A stretch of 64,000 bases of DNA from Streptomyces venezuelae (GTDB taxonomy: Bacteria > Actinomycetota > Actinomycetes > Streptomycetales > Streptomycetaceae). Made by a program: the position numbers and the translations under genes. Positions 16,038 to 24,870 of this stretch are shown piece by piece; position 1 is the stretch's first letter, and the number at the start of each line of letters is the position of its first letter. A model generated the notes under the pieces. The model ran no database searches. It saw nothing but the letters and a program-made list of their open reading frames with translations, and was not told the origin of the DNA. The stretch spans positions 1,364,001-1,428,000 of the forward strand of contig NZ_CP029194.1 of assembly GCF_008642375.1 (NCBI RefSeq), read 5' to 3'.

Positions 16038-17510
16038 TTGTCTGATCTCTCCGTCGCCCCGGCCACGGTCAAATTCCCTCACCGGTCCCGCCGCGGCATT
16101 CTGCTCGGCCTGTCCCTTCCCCAGCTGGTCCTCGTCTCGGGCGCGCTGGCTCTCCTCCTGGCAACCGTGCTCTCCACCGGGCTGGTCGGCGCCATCGCCC
16201 TGGCTCCGCTGTGGGCCGCGGTCGCCGCCCTGGTCACGGTCCGCCGCGACGGCCGGTCGCTCATCGACTGGGCCCCGGTCGTCGCCCGCTACGCCCACCG
16301 CCGTCGTACGGGACAGACGCTCTGGCTCGCGCGACCTGTCTCCCGCCCCCGGCAGGACGGCGTCCTGCACCTGCCGGGCACCGCCTCTTCCCTCAAGGTC
16401 GTGACCCCCGGTGACTCCGCCGGCAGTGCCGCCGCCGTCCACGATCCCCACGGCCAGACCCTCACAGCCATCGCGCGGGTCTCCAGCCGCGCCTTCGCCC
16501 TACTCGACCCCGCCACGCAGAACCACAACGTCTCCGCATGGGGCCGCGCGCTCGCCGGCGTCGCCCGCACCGGTCATGTCGCCACAGTGCAGGTCCTGGA
16601 GCGCACCGTGCCGGACTCGGGCGACACCCTCGCCCGTCACTGGGCGCAGTACGGGCAGGCCGACACCCCGGTCGCCGGCCAGGTGTACGCCGAGCTCGTC
16701 GCTTCCGCCGGCCCGGCTGCCGCCCCGCACGAGGCGTATCTCGCCATCTCCCTGGACCTCAAGGCCGCCAAACGCCTCGTCTCCCGGGCCGGCGGCGGCC
16801 TGAACGGCGCTTTCACCGTCATGGAGCAGACCACCTCCTCAATCGCCCAGGCCGCCCGCAGCGCGGGCCTGACGGTGACCGGCTGGCTCACCGCCCGGGA
16901 GATCGCCGGCGTCATCCGCACCGCCTACGACCCCAAGGCTCTCGGTGCCCTCCAGCAATGGTCCGAGACAGGTCGCGCCGAGGCGGACGCCGCAGCCGCC
17001 GGCCCCGTCGTTCAGGTCGAGGAGTACGACCGGATCGCCACCGACTCCGCCCGTCACGCCACCTACTGGGTCGAGGACTGGCCGAGGACCGAAACCGGCG
17101 CCGGGTTCCTGCACGGGCTCATGTTCACGCCCGGAGTGCGGCGGACCCTGTCCCTTGTATACGTGCCGCAGGGGCTCGAGTCCGCGCTGCGCGACGTCCA
17201 GCGGAAGAAGGCCGCGATCCTCGCCGACGCCAGCGAGCGTTCACGGCGCGGGCAGGTCGACTCCGAGGCCGACTCCGTCGAGTACGCCGATGTCAAGCAG
17301 CGCGAGCGGCAACTGATCGCCGGACACGCCGATGTCGCTCTGACCGGACTGCTCACCGTCACCGCCGAGACAGACGCCCTCCTCGACGCTGCCTGCGCCC
17401 AGATCGAGACCGCGGCCGTCACCGCCGGAGTCGACCTGCGCCGACTCCTCTACCAGCAGCCTGACGCCTTCGCCCTCGGTGCCCTGCCCCTCGCCCGCAC
17501 CGCCCTCTGA
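16038..17510 (+). CDS. SCO6880 family conjugation protein (PrgI-like N-terminus, VirB4 N-terminal-like body)
   Basis: 490 residues from TTG 16038. Two membrane segments near the N-terminus (about 30-65: LVLVSGALALLLATVLSTGLVGAIALAPLWAA in pieces) follow a basic KFPHRSRRG stretch as in PrgI-domain proteins. The large body (about 130-490) contains 'FALLDPATQNHNVSAWGRALAGVA', 'EQTTSSIAQAARSAGL' and 'GLLTVTAETDALLDAA', the pattern of SCO6880 proteins, which correspond to the N-terminal, non-ATPase half of VirB4. No Walker motif is present. The ATPase half is a separate gene 580 bases downstream (18089-19603). Confidence 0.8.
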   Translation: MSDLSVAPATVKFPHRSRRGILLGLSLPQLVLVSGALALLLATVLSTGLVGAIALAPLWAAVAALVTVRRDGRSLIDWAPVVARYAHRRRTGQTLWLARPVSRPRQDGVLHLPGTASSLKVVTPGDSAGSAAAVHDPHGQTLTAIARVSSRAFALLDPATQNHNVSAWGRALAGVARTGHVATVQVLERTVPDSGDTLARHWAQYGQADTPVAGQVYAELVASAGPAAAPHEAYLAISLDLKAAKRLVSRAGGGLNGAFTVMEQTTSSIAQAARSAGLTVTGWLTAREIAGVIRTAYDPKALGALQQWSETGRAEADAAAAGPVVQVEEYDRIATDSARHATYWVEDWPRTETGAGFLHGLMFTPGVRRTLSLVYVPQGLESALRDVQRKKAAILADASERSRRGQVDSEADSVEYADVKQRERQLIAGHADVALTGLLTVTAETDALLDAACAQIETAAVTAGVDLRRLLYQQPDAFALGALPLARTAL

Positions 17511-17580
17511 CGGCGACGGCCTCGAACCGTCGCCGCTCCCTCGCCCTGTCCCCCGCCCGGTGACAGGAAGGAATCCCTCT

Positions 17581-18060
17581 TTGCACACAAGCTCGCGTCC
17601 CGACGACGCGCACCCCTACCTCCGGGCCGCCAGTGCGGGAATCCGCCATCACACCCGTGTTCTCGCTCGGGCCGTGCAGACGGCCGAGCCCAGGACGGCA
17701 GTGAACCGCGCGCACCTCGACGTGCTGCACGCCCACCTCACCCAGGTGCACCAACTGCTCGACCAGCTCGCCGACGCTGCCCGTCCCCCGCACCCGGCAG
17801 CCGGCCGCCACCTCGTCTCCGCGCGCACCCGCCTCTGGCAGGCCATCACCGAAGTCCACTCCGCCTTCCACCTCCTGCCCACCGTCTCCCGCGACCGCAC
17901 CGACGCGTCGGAATGTCACCCCGACCGCCTGCCGGAAGGCCCGCCGGTGCTGACCATCTGCCAGCGCCACCTCGCCGCCGGGCACAGCGTGCGCCGCAAG
18001 ACCACCCCCACTGACCTCAGCAGCCCGCTCCCCGCGCACACCACCTGGTGCGCCCGGTGA
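17581..18060 (+). CDS. Small helical protein between transfer genes, unknown function
   Basis: 159 residues from TTG 17581, with AGGAAGG about ten bases ahead; this ORF can be read further upstream but overlaps SCO6880. It is predicted helical (YLRAASAGIRHHTRVLARAVQ, LDVLHAHLTQVHQLLDQLADA, SARTRLWQAITEVHSAFHLL) with a cysteine/histidine-containing tail. The gene lies between the two VirB4-related genes, so a part in assembling that ATPase is possible. The family is not recognised. Confidence 0.6.
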   Translation: MHTSSRPDDAHPYLRAASAGIRHHTRVLARAVQTAEPRTAVNRAHLDVLHAHLTQVHQLLDQLADAARPPHPAAGRHLVSARTRLWQAITEVHSAFHLLPTVSRDRTDASECHPDRLPEGPPVLTICQRHLAAGHSVRRKTTPTDLSSPLPAHTTWCAR

Positions 18061-18088
18061 GTGGAGCACGCCGGAGAGAGGGCCCCCG

Positions 18089-19603
18089 ATGAACCACCGG
18101 CCCGCACGCCGAGCCCGCCGCGCCTCCGCTTCCCCGCTGTTCACGCCCCACACCGCAGACCGTGCCAGTCGAAGAGCGGCACGTCGGCAGCTCGCCGAGG
18201 CCGCCGCCAAGGCCCGCGCCGAGGCGAGCTCACACCCTGCCGGTACCGAGCGCGCCGAGCAGACGATGGCGTCCCCGCTTTATCCGCCGAGCGGGCGTCC
18301 GGGCCTCGCTTCCGCCCGTGGCGGGAAGCTGAAGCTGCCGGCACACCGCATGACCACCGCCACCGCCTCCGGGGCGTATCCGTTCCTCGCCGAGGGCGGT
18401 CTCGGAGCCGAGGGCATCTACATCGGCCGTGACGTCCACGCCGAAGCCTCCTTCGTGTTCGACCCGTTCGCCCTCTACGGCCGCGTCGAAGGCTTCACCA
18501 ACCCGAATGTCCTTCTCGCCGGCGTGATCGGCCAGGGCAAGAGCGCCCTGGCGAAGAGCTTCGCGCTCCGGTCGGTCGCCTTCGGCTACCGGGTCTACGT
18601 CCCGTGTGATCCCAAGGGGGAGTGGACGGCTGTCGCCTCCGCGCTCGGCGGCACGTCCGTCGCCCTCGGTCCTGGCCTTCCCGGCAGGCTCAACCCCCTC
18701 GATCCCGCTCCCAGACCGGCTTCCGTCCCGGAAGCGGACTGGGAGGGCGAGATCCGTAAGCGCCGCCTGCTCCTGCTCGGTTCTCTGGCACGCACGGTCC
18801 TGGGGCGGGACCTGCTGCCGATGGAGCACACAGCGCTGGACGTCGCGCTCGACACCGTCGTGGCACGAGCCGCCGCCATCGGACGATCTCCGCTGCTCGG
18901 CGACATCGCCGCTGCCCTCAACCATCCCGACCAGCTCGACCACGCGGCGGGAACGACGTCCTGGCGTCTTGGGGAAGCAGCACGCGACCTCGCTCACGCC
19001 ATGCGCCGCCTCGTCCACGGCGATCTGGCCGGCATGTTCGACGCCCCGTCCACCGTCGTCTTCGACCCGAACAGTCCGATGCTCACCATCGACCTGTCCC
19101 AGCTTGGCGGATCCGGCGACGACACCGCCCTCGTCCTCGCCATGACCTGTGCCTCAGCCTGGATGGAATCCGCCCTCACCGACCCGCACAGCGGCAGGCG
19201 GTGGATCGTCTACGACGAGGCGTGGCGGCTCATGCGTCACCCCGGGCTGCTCCAGCGCATGCAGTCCCAGTGGAAGCTGAGCCGCGGCCTGGGCATCGCC
19301 AACCTGATGGTGATCCACCGACTTTCCGACCTGTTGGCCGCCGGCGACGCCGGCTCCCAGGGCCGCGCCCTCGCGGAGGGTCTGCTAGCCGACTGCTCCA
19401 CCCGCATCATCTACCGACAGGAGACCGACCAACTCCACGCCGCGGCCTCCCTGCTGGGCCTGACGGGCGTCGAGACCGAAGCGATCGCCCACCTCAACCG
19501 CGGGCGCGGCCTGTGGAAGGTCGCCGGCAGGAGCTTCATCGTGCAGCACCTTCTGCACCCCCATGAACGGGCCCTGTTCGACACCGACGCCCGCATGCAC
19601 TGA
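18089..19603 (+). CDS. VirB4-like conjugation ATPase
   Basis: 504 residues. After a basic N-terminus the P-loop is GVIGQGKSAL (about 145-154) and Walker B is WIVYDEAW (about 372-379), followed by 'LSRGLGIANLMVIHRLSDL' and 'STRIIYRQETDQL', which match VirB4/TraC ATPases. A conserved 'GLGAEGIYIGRD' strand precedes the P-loop. It energises pilus or channel assembly at the cytoplasmic membrane. The family's N-terminal half is missing here and is supplied by SCO6880 upstream. Last gene of the rightward secretion operon. Confidence 0.85.
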   Translation: MNHRPARRARRASASPLFTPHTADRASRRAARRQLAEAAAKARAEASSHPAGTERAEQTMASPLYPPSGRPGLASARGGKLKLPAHRMTTATASGAYPFLAEGGLGAEGIYIGRDVHAEASFVFDPFALYGRVEGFTNPNVLLAGVIGQGKSALAKSFALRSVAFGYRVYVPCDPKGEWTAVASALGGTSVALGPGLPGRLNPLDPAPRPASVPEADWEGEIRKRRLLLLGSLARTVLGRDLLPMEHTALDVALDTVVARAAAIGRSPLLGDIAAALNHPDQLDHAAGTTSWRLGEAARDLAHAMRRLVHGDLAGMFDAPSTVVFDPNSPMLTIDLSQLGGSGDDTALVLAMTCASAWMESALTDPHSGRRWIVYDEAWRLMRHPGLLQRMQSQWKLSRGLGIANLMVIHRLSDLLAAGDAGSQGRALAEGLLADCSTRIIYRQETDQLHAAASLLGLTGVETEAIAHLNRGRGLWKVAGRSFIVQHLLHPHERALFDTDARMH

Positions 19604-19824
19604 AAAAGCGCCGAGTTCACGAAAACTGAAGCCCCGTTGCTGCCCGTCCGGCGCCGTGAGGTGCAGTGATGAGTGTAGGTCAGGTCCTGAGTTCCTGTCG
19701 GATGGCTTTGTGCGTCGGACCCAGCACTTCGACTTGGATCTGGGAGGCACCTGTCAGTCGAGGTCAGTCCGACAGGGTCACCAGCGTTGGCAGCAGTCCA
19801 CCGTCGGAGGCCGAGATCTGGTCG

Positions 19825-20607
19825 TCAACTCGTAATCTGCACCGCATAGAGAGCGCCGATGCCTGCGGCGAGAGTGCCGAGAAGGAGCCGGAGACCGGTC
19901 TCGGGCAGATGTGGTTGGAGCCGGGCACCGAGGTACCCGCCGACCAGGCCGCCGGCTCCGCACGACAAGCCGAGGAGCCAGTCGGGAGCGACGTCACCTG
20001 TAACGGCCAGAGAGAGCAGCGCGTAGGTGGACGACCCGATGATCGAGGTGATGAAGGTGGAGGCCAGGGCGGCGGGCGCCACGGTGGCGACCGGTACTCC
20101 GCGGCCGAGGAGGATCGGACCGAGCAAGGAGCCGCCACCGATGCCGTAGACGCCGCCGGCCACCCCGACGGTCAGGGCCAGCGCCGTCGTGGCGCGGGGC
20201 GACGGCGGCCGGGACGGGCGGACAGGCGCCGGGCGCAGTGTCCGTGCCAGCAGCCACACCCCCAGGGGCAGCAGCAGGGCGGCGACGAGGAACCGGAAGA
20301 CGCGCGGGCCAGGAACGGCGAATACCCGGACCACCGCGCCGACGACCACACCGGGCACGGTGCCCGCGATCAACAGGCGGGTCAGCGGCCCTCGCAGGCT
20401 CCCCGCCCGATGGTGGCGCAGCAGCGCACCGGGACCGGCGACGACATTGTAGAGAAGGTTGGTCGGAGTCACCGCTGGGCTCGGCACGCCCAGGATGCTG
20501 ACCTGCACAGGTAGCAGGAAGACGGCTCCGGAGACGCCCACAGGCGCCGTGATCACCGATATCAGCAGCCCGGCCACGAATCCGAGCAGGCTCGTCGACC
20601 ACTCCAC
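19825..20607 (-). CDS. TSUP family permease (sulfite/sulfonate exporter-like, TauE/SafE)
   Basis: 260 residues from GTG 20605-20607, with GAGGGGGG ahead. About eight hydrophobic segments; the repeated TSUP features are 'GVSGAVFLLPVQVSILGVPSPAVTPTNLLYNVVAGPGALLR' in pieces near the N-terminus and 'GVYGIGGGSLLGPILL' in the second half. Family members move sulfite, sulfonates or other small anions. It is oppositely oriented to the neighbouring transfer genes and looks like an inserted cargo gene. Confidence 0.8.
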   Translation of the reverse strand: MEWSTSLLGFVAGLLISVITAPVGVSGAVFLLPVQVSILGVPSPAVTPTNLLYNVVAGPGALLRHHRAGSLRGPLTRLLIAGTVPGVVVGAVVRVFAVPGPRVFRFLVAALLLPLGVWLLARTLRPAPVRPSRPPSPRATTALALTVGVAGGVYGIGGGSLLGPILLGRGVPVATVAPAALASTFITSIIGSSTYALLSLAVTGDVAPDWLLGLSCGAGGLVGGYLGARLQPHLPETGLRLLLGTLAAGIGALYAVQITS

Positions 20608-21031
20608 TACAACCCCCCTCGGAGACCACCGCTCCCGAACACACCCGGGAGCGCGCGTGCCTCCCGTTCGCGTGAACAACGACCCCTGCTTGATCCAACC
20701 GCCTCCCGAGGCGATGAACAACTGCTGCCCAAACCCGTGTGCCAAGCCAGTCGACTACTGCTCGTAGTCGCCTTCGGGACTGGCCTGTGTGAGGGGTTGT
20801 AGCGCAAGGGTGATCGGCCCCGAACATCGGGACATCGGACCGGTCGTGGACGAGAACATCGATCCCCGCACCGTGTTCAGCAACACCCCTGCACTGTGGT
20901 CGAACGCCGTCCCGCCGTGCCGTCGGTACGGTCCGCGGCGCCGCGCAGCGCTCCTTCGGCACGTCCGGCCCCGGCCTCACCGCGTGCAGTCGTCCGACGC
21001 TAACCCTCATCCCCGGAGATTCCCTCTGAGC
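20608..21031. other. Intergenic region between the TSUP gene and a broken glycosyltransferase
   Basis: About 420 bases without a convincing gene. The only clear structure is a small inverted repeat at 20752-20770 (CGACTAC, five bases, GTAGTCG). Short open frames on both strands lack ribosome sites and coherent protein sequence. Promoters for the flanking genes may lie here but none is obvious. Confidence 0.4.
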
Positions 21032-21345
21032 ATGCCCGTACTTCCGATCACGGTCGTCATCGGCACCCGCCTCCGCGAGGGCCGGCTCGGCTACTTGACC
21101 GCCATGCACACCAGCTTCACCCGGCAGCGTGTGCCGTGGGAAGCCGCCATCGCCCTCGACGGCGCCGACCCGGCTCGTCTGCCCGCCCCGCTCGCACAGG
21201 ATCCCCGTGTCCCCACGCTCGCGGTGCCCCGCGCCGTCGGCGCCGCGTGCGCCCGCAATCCAGCTTTCACCACGGTACGAACCCGGTACGTGAACTGGGC
21301 CGACGACGATGACGTGTTCCCGGAACACTCCCTCGTCCTGCCATC
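21032..21345 (+). pseudogene. Truncated glycosyltransferase family 2-like gene
   Basis: From ATG 21032 about 104 codons read as the N-terminal nucleotide-sugar-binding part of a GT-A glycosyltransferase: ITVVIGTRLREGRLGYLTAM, 'AAIALDGADP', 'AVGAACARNPAFTTVRTRYVNWADDDDVFPEHSL', with the DDDD standing for the DXD metal site. After that the frame stays open but the text becomes unrelated low-complexity residues, and a different gene starts at 21418. The catalytic C-terminal half is missing, so the gene is broken. Confidence 0.65.
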
Positions 21346-21417
21346 GCCGCTGGTCCGGCAGGACCGACCTGCCGCTCCGCCGCTGAATTTCACCACCACC
21401 GAGAAAGGCCCGCGCCT

Positions 21418-21879
21418 TTGGACCCTGGCACCCACTTCGTCCTCGGGACACACGACGACCACGGCTTCGTCGCCTCGTTCACCGCGTCCATGCCCGCGCA
21501 TCTCGCCCACTGGTTCCTGGTCCGGGAGCAGTTCGAGCCCGTTCCCGGTGAGCCCAGGCTCTTCCGACTCACGGATCCCGAGCACGACGGGTCGCGTCGC
21601 ACTCGCCAGGCCGTCCACGACCTGCGTCGGATGGGCTACGCCGTGCACGCCGACTTTCTCCTCGACCCGGCGGCCTCCACCGGCCCGCCGGGACCGGCCC
21701 GGCCTCACGGGCTCATGGAGCGCCGCAGCAGAATCGCGCAGGCCGCCGCGGCCCGCTCACCGCAGCGCCAAACGTCGCCCAGCACGACACGGCCCGGAGT
21801 GCGGCTGATCCCTCCGAAGCCCGACTACGCGCCGACCATCCACCTGACCGCGTCGTCTGGAGCGGGACGGAGCCGATGA
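21418..21879 (+). CDS. Small element-specific protein of unknown function
   Basis: 153 residues from TTG 21418 (AAAGG nine bases ahead). 'THFVLGTHDDHGFVASFTASMPAHLAHWFLVREQFEPVPGEPRLFRLTDPEHDG' is a compact alpha/beta domain, followed by 'GYAVHADFLLDP' and a disordered tail. The stop overlaps the ATG of the next gene (ATGA, 21876-21879). It begins a series of small coupled genes on this strand. No known family. Confidence 0.6.
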   Translation: MDPGTHFVLGTHDDHGFVASFTASMPAHLAHWFLVREQFEPVPGEPRLFRLTDPEHDGSRRTRQAVHDLRRMGYAVHADFLLDPAASTGPPGPARPHGLMERRSRIAQAAAARSPQRQTSPSTTRPGVRLIPPKPDYAPTIHLTASSGAGRSR

Positions 21880-22232
21880 CGCCCAGCAGTGAACCGATCG
21901 GCATCACCCGCGGACGAGGCGGGGAGGTCGAGGTGGACGGCGGGCCCATCGACTCCTTCGCCGCCGCAGTCCTACGACGGGCCGGATTCCTCTTCGAACC
22001 GTCCCTGCGCGGGCCCTGGATCCACCTGCCGTTCGACATGGGCGAGGCGTGGGAGAGCGCGCACGCGACCTGGGCCGCCGACATGCTGACCGCCGCCAGG
22101 TACCGAGTGGCGCTCGACCCGACGCTGTACGCGGCCCTCACCGCCACCGCTCCGCCGACAACAGGTCGCCGCACGACGACGATGACCCAGCAGCCGTCGC
22201 CACCCGTCGCGGCCCCCCGCCTCCTCCGTTGA
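21876..22232 (+). CDS. Small element-specific protein of unknown function
   Basis: 118 residues, translationally coupled to the previous gene. The core 'AAVLRRAGFLFEPSLRGPWIHLPFDMGEAWESAHATWAADMLTAARYRVALDPTLY' looks like a small DNA-binding or adaptor domain, with a Thr/Pro-rich tail. No motif links it to a characterised family. Confidence 0.6.
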   Translation: MTPSSEPIGITRGRGGEVEVDGGPIDSFAAAVLRRAGFLFEPSLRGPWIHLPFDMGEAWESAHATWAADMLTAARYRVALDPTLYAALTATAPPTTGRRTTTMTQQPSPPVAAPRLLR

Positions 22233-22256
22233 CACCCGGCCCAAGGAGACCGCGCC

Positions 22257-23255
22257 CTGACTTCCGTCACCACCGTCACGCTGCATCTCAGCGGGCAGGA
22301 CACCATCGTCGGCCTGGCAAGCGGAGACGGCCATCGATGGGCCGAAGCCGCCCTGACCGTCTCAGGCTTCCCCCAGGACGACGACGGTCTGCACCGCCTC
22401 TCTCTGGGCGACCCCGGCAAGGCGCGAGCCTGCCTGAGCAGGCTTCAGCAGGCCGCTTCGGACCTCCGCGTAAAGGTCGTCACCAGCCCGCACCGGTTCC
22501 TCGGGGACATCGCCTCCGGGGTGGCCTCGCACCTGCCCGGCACGTGGGAGGCCACCATCGAGCGGTTCCCCCAGAAGTCGGATCAGGACGGCCTCACATC
22601 CTGGCTCTGGAACAGGGGACCTCTGCTGACCATGATGACGGACTATCGCGTGCCTTGTGCAGCGATAGTCCGTGACGGCGCGGGCACTGAGCTGCTGCTG
22701 GCCCAGCGTCCGTGGGACGGCCAGTACCTGGCCGGTGCGCTCCTCCCGAGCCCCGACCACCTCAACGTCACCGCTCCGGCTCCCCACTGCGTCATGGCCC
22801 GGACCGTCTCCGGCCTTGTGGCCAAAATCGGTGCTCGTCTTCTGCCCGAGTACGAGCATGCCGTGCTCCTCTCACGGCTGAAGGAGGTGGAGGAGGACCT
22901 GCACTGGGTGGGCAACCTCGAACCCGGGACCGGCGCCGACCGCGACCTCGACGCCGCGCTCGACAGATTTCTGATGCACGCGCCATCCGTCATCGACCTC
23001 CTGCGCCGTACGAAGGGCCCGTCCCTTTCCGCCGTCCAGACGGCCCTCGTGGACCGGGTCGAAGCCGGCCTCGACGCGGCCACTGCGGGCGAGGGCGCTG
23101 ATGCCATGGCCGCCTGGCTCGAAGACGGCGCGGACCTGATCGAACTGGCCCGCATCGCCGCCACCCCACCGACCACCGGCTCGCACACGGACATCTCGGC
23201 CGCTGCAGCTCCTCCGACGCCGACACCCGCGACGGGTGTGGTCCGCCGCCGCTGA
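22257..23255 (+). CDS. Element-specific protein of unknown function, probable CTG start
   Basis: 332 residues if read from CTG 22257, which stands eight bases after AAGGAG (22243-22248). The next in-frame ATG-type start is almost 90 codons into good coding sequence, so the CTG is the best candidate. The middle of the protein (WNRGPLLTMMTDYRVPCAAIVRDGAGTELLL, ARLLPEYEHAVLLSRLKEVEEDLHW) resembles the middle of the protein at 25536-26282 (DHCAVLTRDDGTRLFVM, LSLLPRYDKALAQVRH), so they are likely paralogues. The C-terminus is helical with a short tail. Confidence 0.65.
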   Translation: MTSVTTVTLHLSGQDTIVGLASGDGHRWAEAALTVSGFPQDDDGLHRLSLGDPGKARACLSRLQQAASDLRVKVVTSPHRFLGDIASGVASHLPGTWEATIERFPQKSDQDGLTSWLWNRGPLLTMMTDYRVPCAAIVRDGAGTELLLAQRPWDGQYLAGALLPSPDHLNVTAPAPHCVMARTVSGLVAKIGARLLPEYEHAVLLSRLKEVEEDLHWVGNLEPGTGADRDLDAALDRFLMHAPSVIDLLRRTKGPSLSAVQTALVDRVEAGLDAATAGEGADAMAAWLEDGADLIELARIAATPPTTGSHTDISAAAAPPTPTPATGVVRRR

Positions 23256-23435
23256 CACACGACCATCCGGCTCGCGTTTCTGGAGCCGCCAGCTCCGCTC
23301 CTGCGGCGGCGAGCGGTTCCGCACCGGCACCTGCCGCAGGGGGTGCCGCTTCGTGAACGCCGCAGGGCATCGCACGCCCACGAGCCGTTACCCACACAAC
23401 TGACGCCTTCTGAGATCGACTTGAGGAGATCACCC

Positions 23436-23933
23436 ATGGCTGTCCGCACGAAGTGGAACGTCGATCACCATTGCGGCCACCAGGTCATCCACGACCTGGC
23501 CGACCGACCGGCCGACCGGCGAGCGAGCTTCGCCCGCTGGCTCGCCGACCGGGACTGCACGGAGTGCTGGAAGGAGGCCCGCAACGCTGACACCCATTCC
23601 AGGGAGCAGTGGCTCGCCGCCAAGCGCGCCGAGGAGCAGCAGACCGCCGCCGAGTGGGCCCAGAGGTTCGACATGCCGCCTCTGGAAGGGCCCGAGCGAG
23701 CCCTGGACTGGGGCGAGCGCTCCCGCCACCGGCTGATGACGGCCGCCCACGCCGCGCTCGTCGTCGAGGGCACGTGGGGCGAGACCGGCTGGACGGAACT
23801 GGAGGAGAAGGCGCGCACGATCACCAGGGCCGGATGGTGGATAGACCAGCGCGACACGGAGGGCGCTGACCTGCTCGAACTCCTCGACGCCGCGGCCGAC
23901 GACGACCAAGGAACAGAGAACCCGTTCCGATGA
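23436..23933 (+). CDS. Small element-specific protein with Cys/His cluster
   Basis: 165 residues; GAGGAG is eight bases ahead of ATG 23436. The N-terminus holds a possible zinc site: HHCGHQ at about 11-16 and DCTECW at about 40-45. The rest is helical (REQWLAAKRAEEQQTAAEWAQRF, RHRLMTAAHAALVVEGTW). The family occurs in Streptomyces elements without a known role. The conserved 60-bp regulatory element starts five bases after its stop, so this gene closes one transcription unit. Confidence 0.65.
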   Translation: MAVRTKWNVDHHCGHQVIHDLADRPADRRASFARWLADRDCTECWKEARNADTHSREQWLAAKRAEEQQTAAEWAQRFDMPPLEGPERALDWGERSRHRLMTAAHAALVVEGTWGETGWTELEEKARTITRAGWWIDQRDTEGADLLELLDAAADDDQGTENPFR

Positions 23934-23938
23934 CGGCG

Positions 23939-23998
23939 GCGAAACATAGGCGGCGATCGCCGGTTGGCCAAACCGGCGATCCTCCGGACCCTTGTTCC
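23939..23998 (+). promoter_or_regulatory. 60-bp conserved regulatory element, copy A
   Basis: The centre is a perfect inverted repeat (23955-23981): GATCGCCGGTT, five bases, AACCGGCGATC. The whole block matches the reverse complement of 8332-8391 at 51 of 60 positions. It ends 36 bases before GTG 24035, the first gene of the next block. No classical -10/-35 pair stands out, so the site may need an activator, or the start point may lie near the CTTGT segment. Confidence 0.7.
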
Positions 23999-24034
23999 TC
24001 ACACCGCCACCCGTACCGTTGAGAGGGACCTCGC

Positions 24035-24466
24035 GTGACCGATCCCAGCCCGCCCCCGCGCACCCCGGTACTCGCGCCGACTCCCGACCCGATCACCCCG
24101 GACCGAGACGTCACGCACCGGCACTTCCAGGCCGGCGAGCAGGTCGTCGTTCTCAAGGGCGTGGCTGACGGGGATCTCTGGGGGGACGCCATGCACATCG
24201 TCGCCCCGTCCTGGCACACTCCGACCGACGAGGACGGATGGCGGCTGCGCGATGCGACCGGCGGCCAGCAGTCGTACATCACCGCCCACCCCCGGTATAT
24301 GGTCCACCTCTCGCGCCGATGCCCGGACTGTCTGATCTACCTGCGCGCCCTGGAGGACCACCTCCTGCCGAGGCACCCCTCCGCCGCCCTGATCGACTGC
24401 GGCTGGTACACGACCACAGAGCTGAACCAGCTCGTCCACATAGACGACGCCCGGGACGGCCAGTGA
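24035..24466 (+). CDS. Small element-specific protein of unknown function
   Basis: 143 residues from GTG 24035. It has 'HFQAGEQVVVLKGVADGDLWGDAMHIVAPSWH', 'DGWRLRDATGGQQSYITAHPRYMVHL' and a CPDC pair (RRCPDCLIYLRAL, about residues 96-99), a possible metal or redox site. It is the first gene after regulatory copy A and overlaps the next gene by four bases. Confidence 0.6.
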   Translation: MTDPSPPPRTPVLAPTPDPITPDRDVTHRHFQAGEQVVVLKGVADGDLWGDAMHIVAPSWHTPTDEDGWRLRDATGGQQSYITAHPRYMVHLSRRCPDCLIYLRALEDHLLPRHPSAALIDCGWYTTTELNQLVHIDDARDGQ

Positions 24467-24870
24467 TCCCCCGCCTCAACGAGCGCGGCCGGTTCGCCGC
24501 CGAACACCTCTCTGCAGCGCTCGGCAGTCCCGTCTCCGAACGCGAGGGTTTGACCGAGCACACCGTGGTCGCCCACTGGCCGGGGCTCGATCTCTACACA
24601 CTCGACGACGAGCACAAGATCTGGACGTCAGCCGACCGGGCGGAGCATCTGGACGACCCCACGCTCGAAGTGCCCTTCGCCGCCAGCCCGCAAGGCGACC
24701 GTCGCTCGATCCTCCACGCCGATGTGCGCCTGCACCCCCACGACCGCGAACTCACCGGCCCCGAGCGGGCCGAAGTCGCCCACCGGCTCGCCAGGGCCGC
24801 CGGACTCCAGATACCGGGCAGTGATCACGAATGCCGACCCGGCCACGCAGCTCGCGGGGCTGCTGGGTGA
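24463..24870 (+). CDS. Small element-specific protein of unknown function
   Basis: 135 residues from GTG 24463, overlapping the previous stop. The text 'LNERGRFAAEHLSAALGSPV', 'HTVVAHWPGLDLYTLDDEHKIWT' and 'LARAAGL' is coherent alpha/beta protein; the last 15 residues are low complexity. It overlaps the next start (24821) by 50 bases, which is long for this set and may mean that one of the two boundaries is wrong. Confidence 0.55.
   Translation: MIPRLNERGRFAAEHLSAALGSPVSEREGLTEHTVVAHWPGLDLYTLDDEHKIWTSADRAEHLDDPTLEVPFAASPQGDRRSILHADVRLHPHDRELTGPERAEVAHRLARAAGLQIPGSDHECRPGHAARGAAG

Noticed and set aside
19604..19824. Possible gene remnant between the VirB4-like and TSUP genes
   Set aside because: A short minus frame (QVEVLGPTHKAIRQELRT) looks protein-like but is too short to assign or to list as a gene.
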